Assembly (NCBI GenBank): GCA_020350845.1
Contig: CP070725.1
Span: forward strand, 1,381,295 to 1,390,126
Reading direction: 5' to 3'
From: Candidatus Bipolaricaulota bacterium
GTDB lineage: Bacteria; Bipolaricaulota; Bipolaricaulia; UBA7950; UBA9294
DNA: 8,832 bases
Within the stretch, counting starts at the first letter, position 1; every line of letters begins with the position of its first letter. Made by a program: the position numbers and the translations under genes. Below the pieces are notes generated by a model. That model had not been told where the DNA came from. It did no database searches and saw only the letters and a program-made list of their open reading frames with translations. Positions 6,142 to 8,832 of this stretch are shown piece after piece.

Positions 6142-7647
6142 ATGACGACCCGTCGCCTTCTCTCCGCCCGCTTGCCGTTCGTCCTCGGCCTTGCCCTCGT
6201 CGCCGTCGTGCTCTCCTCGGCCCACCTGAGTGCGGCGACCGAGATCGTCTTCTTTCACGAGCACGGCTGTCCCGACTGCGGCCGGCTCAAGGACGACCTC
6301 GAGGCCCAGGGCTGGCCCCCCGAGGAGCTCACGATTCGCTTCCACGAGATCCACGAGCCGGGGGCGATCGCACTCCTCGAGCGGCTCCTCAGCGCGTACG
6401 GCGCGGAACCGGGGTCGGTCCCGATCGTCTTCGTCGACGACACGGCGATGGTCAACAAGACGTTCTACTCTCGGGGCCACGACCCGGAGACGCTCTCCGA
6501 GCTCGGGGCACGGCTGCGGCTGCGGCTGCTGATCAATGCCGCGATCGCCGCCGACGCGCCGTCGCCCCTCGACCGGCTCCCGGAGACCGCGACCGAGATC
6601 GTGTACGTCACCGCACCCGACTGCGAGCCGTGCGCGGAGCTGGCGCGGGTCGTCGACGTCCTCCTCGCAGAGCGCGCCGACGTCGCCGCTCGAGTCCTCG
6701 ACGTCAGCCTCGCCGAGGATGCCGACCTCTTCGACCGGCTGAAGCGCCTGTACGGCGTGCGCGGCGAGATCCCCGCGCTGTTCGTCGGCCAGGACGCCTA
6801 CGTCGACGGCACGTGGTCCGCGCGCGGAGCGCGCCCGCGCCCGATGGACCTCGAGAACTCGTCCGACCTCGTGGAGCTGCGGGACGCCGTCGTCCGCGCC
6901 GCCGACGCGGGGGCGCAGTCGCCGATCGCACGCCTCGAATTCCGCGAGCGACTCACGGTGTGGGCGGTGATCGGCGCGGCCGCTCTCGACTCCGTCAATC
7001 CCTGCGACTTCGCAGTCCTCATCCTTCTCCTGGGCACGCTGCTCGTGATCGGGCGGCGGACGAAGGTCCTGTGGGCCGGGCTCTCGTTCACCTCCGCGAT
7101 CTACATCTCGTACTTCCTGCTCGGCTTCCTCGTCTACTCCGTCCTCGGGATGACGATCGGCACGCGCTCGTTCCGCGAGCCGTTCATCTACGCCGTCTCG
7201 TCGATCGCCGTGCTCGTCGGCCTGTGGCAGATGAAGGACCTTCTGTGGTACGGCCGCTGGCTGAGCATCGAGGTCCCGGAGCGCTGGAAGCCGTTCGTGA
7301 AGAAGATCACGTCGTCGGCGGTGACGATCCCCGGCGCGTTCGTCGCGGGGGTCATCGACTCGCTGTTCCTCGCGCCGTGCACCTCGGGGCCGTACCTCGC
7401 GATCCTCTCGCTGCTCTCGCAGACGACGGGCAGGCTGCAGGGCGTCGGCCTGCTCCTTCTCTACAACCTGATCTTCGTCGTCCCGCTGCTGCTCATCACC
7501 GTCGCCGTGCACCTCGGCTTCACCACCACGGCGCGCGCCGAGCGCTGGCGCACCGCACGCCTCGGGACGCTACACTTCGTGTCCGGAGTGGTGATGGTCG
7601 CTCTCGGTGTGGGGATGATCCTCGGCGTGCGTCTGGGGTATATCTAG
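6142..7647 (+). CDS. Fusion of two thioredoxin-like domains and a CcdA/DsbD membrane domain
   Basis: The 501-residue product begins with a signal peptide or anchor (about 11-32). Two thioredoxin-like domains follow: one with CPDC (C43, C46) and cis-Pro P94 (SVPIVFVDD), one with CEPC (C161, C164) and cis-Pro P211 (EIPALFVGQ). From about residue 272 a hydrophobic domain of about six helices resembles CcdA and the membrane part of DsbD. Its two conserved cysteines are C288 in SVNPCDFA (helix 1) and C413 in LAPCTSGPYLAI (helix 4). CcdA/DsbD proteins take electrons from cytoplasmic thioredoxin and pass them outward; here the acceptor thioredoxin domains appear to be built into the same chain on the outer face. 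The six cysteines form exactly three functional pairs. Placing both thioredoxin domains before the membrane domain differs from DsbD, whose thioredoxin domain is C-terminal. AGGAG at 6124-6128 precedes the start at a long spacing, so coupling to the upstream gene is likely. Confidence 0.88.
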   Translation: MTTRRLLSARLPFVLGLALVAVVLSSAHLSAATEIVFFHEHGCPDCGRLKDDLEAQGWPPEELTIRFHEIHEPGAIALLERLLSAYGAEPGSVPIVFVDDTAMVNKTFYSRGHDPETLSELGARLRLRLLINAAIAADAPSPLDRLPETATEIVYVTAPDCEPCAELARVVDVLLAERADVAARVLDVSLAEDADLFDRLKRLYGVRGEIPALFVGQDAYVDGTWSARGARPRPMDLENSSDLVELRDAVVRAADAGAQSPIARLEFRERLTVWAVIGAAALDSVNPCDFAVLILLLGTLLVIGRRTKVLWAGLSFTSAIYISYFLLGFLVYSVLGMTIGTRSFREPFIYAVSSIAVLVGLWQMKDLLWYGRWLSIEVPERWKPFVKKITSSAVTIPGAFVAGVIDSLFLAPCTSGPYLAILSLLSQTTGRLQGVGLLLLYNLIFVVPLLLITVAVHLGFTTTARAERWRTARLGTLHFVSGVVMVALGVGMILGVRLGYI

Positions 7648-7649
7648 CC

Positions 7650-8156
7650 ATGAACAAACGAAGGCTGCGTGCGAGGCGAGGAGCGCGTCCTTTGCGGCGC
7701 ACGGCCCTCGCGGTCGTCGCCGTCGCGCTGTTCCTCCCCGCGCTTCCCGCGGGAGCTGCAGACACGGATCCGTCGATCGTCCTCTTCCACGAGGCGAACT
7801 GCCCCGACTGCACGTTCATCAAGGGTGCCCTCGACGAGTTGCTCGCGGACTTTCCTGGCGTGGTCCTCATGGAGTTCGAGGTGTCGCAGCCGGGGAACCT
7901 CGAGATCCTCGACGGCCTCCTCGCGTCGTACGGCGTCGACCTCGGCCCCGTCCCGATCCTCTTCGTCGGGAGGACGGCGTTCGTCCACGCCGGAGAGGAC
8001 GATCTCCCCGCCCTGCGCGCGGCGGTGGAGCACTGCGCGACCGCGGCCTGCCCGTCACCGCTTCCGTCACCCGAGGTGAGCGCACGCGGGGATCTTCTCA
8101 TCCTCGTGGCATTCGCCGTCCTGTTTGCCGTTCTCTACGTCTTCCAGGGGCGCTAG
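7650..8156 (+). CDS. Tail-anchored extracytoplasmic thioredoxin-like protein
   Basis: The 168-residue product has a basic N-terminus and a hydrophobic signal (about 18-36, cut near AGA-A). A thioredoxin-like domain follows, with FHEANCPDC (C51, C54) and cis-Pro P102 (GPVPILFVG). A single C-terminal helix (about 148-165) is followed by a very short basic tail (QGR). The topology is therefore an outer-face redox domain tethered by its C-terminus. It is clearly similar to the first domain of the preceding fusion, including FHExxCPDC, the LLxxYG segment, the VPIxFV strand and a PSPL linker. It has two extra cysteines (C129, C134) that the paralogous domain lacks. The ATG lies two bases after the previous stop with only a weak GGGG upstream, so translation is probably coupled. 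It probably receives electrons from the fusion protein; this is inferred. Confidence 0.82.
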   Translation: MNKRRLRARRGARPLRRTALAVVAVALFLPALPAGAADTDPSIVLFHEANCPDCTFIKGALDELLADFPGVVLMEFEVSQPGNLEILDGLLASYGVDLGPVPILFVGRTAFVHAGEDDLPALRAAVEHCATAACPSPLPSPEVSARGDLLILVAFAVLFAVLYVFQGR

Positions 8157-8167
8157 GGAGGCAAGCG

Positions 8168-8832
8168 ATGAGCACGAGCCCGTTCGCGGTGGTGGTCGGA
8201 GCCACCGGGCCGATCGGCGCGGCGATCGTCGAGGCATTCGCCGCCGGCGGGCGGCCGGTGGGCATCGTCTACGGATCGGACGAGCGCCGCGCGCGCGCGC
8301 TTCTCGACTCCGTGTGGGAGCGGGCGCCGGCCTCCTACATGGTGCGCGCGGATGCCACCGACCCTGAGAGCGTCGATCGGCTCGTCGCGCGATGCCTCGA
8401 AGAGGGTGACGTGGAGGTGTGGGTCCATGCCGTCGGCGGCTTCTTCGGGGCTCCCCTCTCGGAGACGGACCCCGAAGCGTGGCGACGGACGTTCGATCTC
8501 AATCTGACGAGCGCCTTCCTCTGCGCGCGCGCCGTCCTTCCTCACCTTCGCGCGCGGGGCGGTGGGGTGATCGTCCATCTCGGGATCTCCGGGGCCGAGC
8601 GCGGTCGCAGCGCCCCCGGTGCCACCGCGTACGTGGCGAGCAAGGCGGGACTCGTCGTGCTCACGAGAAGCCTCGCGAAGGCGGAAGGGAGGCACGGGAT
8701 CCGCGCCGTTCAAGTCAACCCGGGGTACATCGCGGGGGGAGCGTTCACGCCCGACGAGCCCCCGAGCACGGTGCTGATGGGACGCCTCGGGACGCCGGGG
8801 GAGGTCGCGCACGCCGTGCGCTTCCTCGCGTC
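8168..8832 (+). CDS. SDR-family oxidoreductase, partial at right edge
   Basis: At least 221 residues are encoded and no stop is reached before the window ends. It is a classical short-chain dehydrogenase/reductase. The Rossmann motif GATGPIG (11-17) replaces the usual TGxxxGxG with V10 before it. HAVGG (87-91) stands where most SDRs have NNAG. N112 (DLNLTSAF), S141 (GISGAERG), Y155 and K159 (YVASK) form the usual catalytic tetrad, and VNPG follows. It therefore probably reduces or oxidises a carbonyl/alcohol with NAD(P)H in the cytoplasm, most like FabG-type reductases. The substrate cannot be told. GGAGG at 8157-8161, six bases before the ATG, fixes the start. It is 11 bases after the thioredoxin-like gene, so it is likely co-transcribed, although a functional link to the redox genes is not obvious. 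Confidence 0.88.
   Translation, partial: MSTSPFAVVVGATGPIGAAIVEAFAAGGRPVGIVYGSDERRARALLDSVWERAPASYMVRADATDPESVDRLVARCLEEGDVEVWVHAVGGFFGAPLSETDPEAWRRTFDLNLTSAFLCARAVLPHLRARGGGVIVHLGISGAERGRSAPGATAYVASKAGLVVLTRSLAKAEGRHGIRAVQVNPGYIAGGAFTPDEPPSTVLMGRLGTPGEVAHAVRFLA

Noticed and set aside
5028..6143. 371-residue open frame on the minus strand
   Set aside because: Antisense to the DUF1573-rhodanese gene, with no recognisable domain or supported start.
6097..7512. 471-residue open frame on the minus strand
   Set aside because: Antisense to the thioredoxin-CcdA fusion; highly charged, repetitive composition and no family motif mark it as a shadow.
6630..7649. Long in-frame upstream extension of the tail-anchored thioredoxin
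   Set aside because: It overlaps the CcdA fusion in another frame and is Arg/Pro-rich without motifs; the signal peptide begins at the ATG at 7650.
8153..8812. 219-residue open frame on the minus strand at the right end
   Set aside because: Antisense to the SDR gene, which has its full catalytic tetrad and a strong ribosome binding site.

Overview
The window is about two-thirds G+C and comes from a bacterium. Genes are preceded by clear Shine-Dalgarno sequences, codons mostly end in G or C, and several products carry Sec signal peptides (one with a lipobox). The phylum cannot be fixed from this sequence. A hydrogenase-associated anaerobe, possibly thermophilic and of a little-cultured lineage such as Bipolaricaulota, would fit, but that is a guess. 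No rRNA, tRNA, insertion sequence, integrase or CRISPR array was seen. No gene-free stretch exceeds 300 bases; the longest is the 246-base divergent spacer 4806-5051.

Left part (44-1500): a secreted DUF922-type zincin (+) converges on a membrane-anchored TlpA/ResA-like thioredoxin (-). Divergent from the thioredoxin is a 34-residue lipoprotein gene (1396-1500, +) whose promoter geometry implies a leaderless mRNA. A perfect 7-bp palindrome lies between the two divergent promoters.

Middle part (1488-4805, minus strand): hypB, hypA and hypF form one tight operon with overlapping ends, read hypB to hypA to hypF. HypA and HypB deliver nickel to [NiFe]-hydrogenase and HypF starts synthesis of the CN ligands. 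hypC, hypD, hypE and the hydrogenase itself are not in the window.

Right part (5052-8832, plus strand): a divergent, closely packed operon encodes extracytoplasmic redox proteins. First is a secreted DUF1573 protein fused to two rhodanese-like domains that have both lost the catalytic cysteine. Next is a fusion of two thioredoxin-like domains (CPDC, CEPC) to a CcdA/DsbD-type six-helix electron-transfer membrane domain. Then comes a tail-anchored single thioredoxin-like protein (CPDC) that is a paralogue of the fusion's first domain. The last gene, an SDR-family oxidoreductase, runs off the right edge. The simplest reading is that the membrane fusion brings cytoplasmic reducing power across the membrane and passes it through its own thioredoxin domains to the tail-anchored thioredoxin and other exported thiol proteins. 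The DUF1573-rhodanese protein would act as a non-catalytic partner. This relay is an inference from domain content and gene order.
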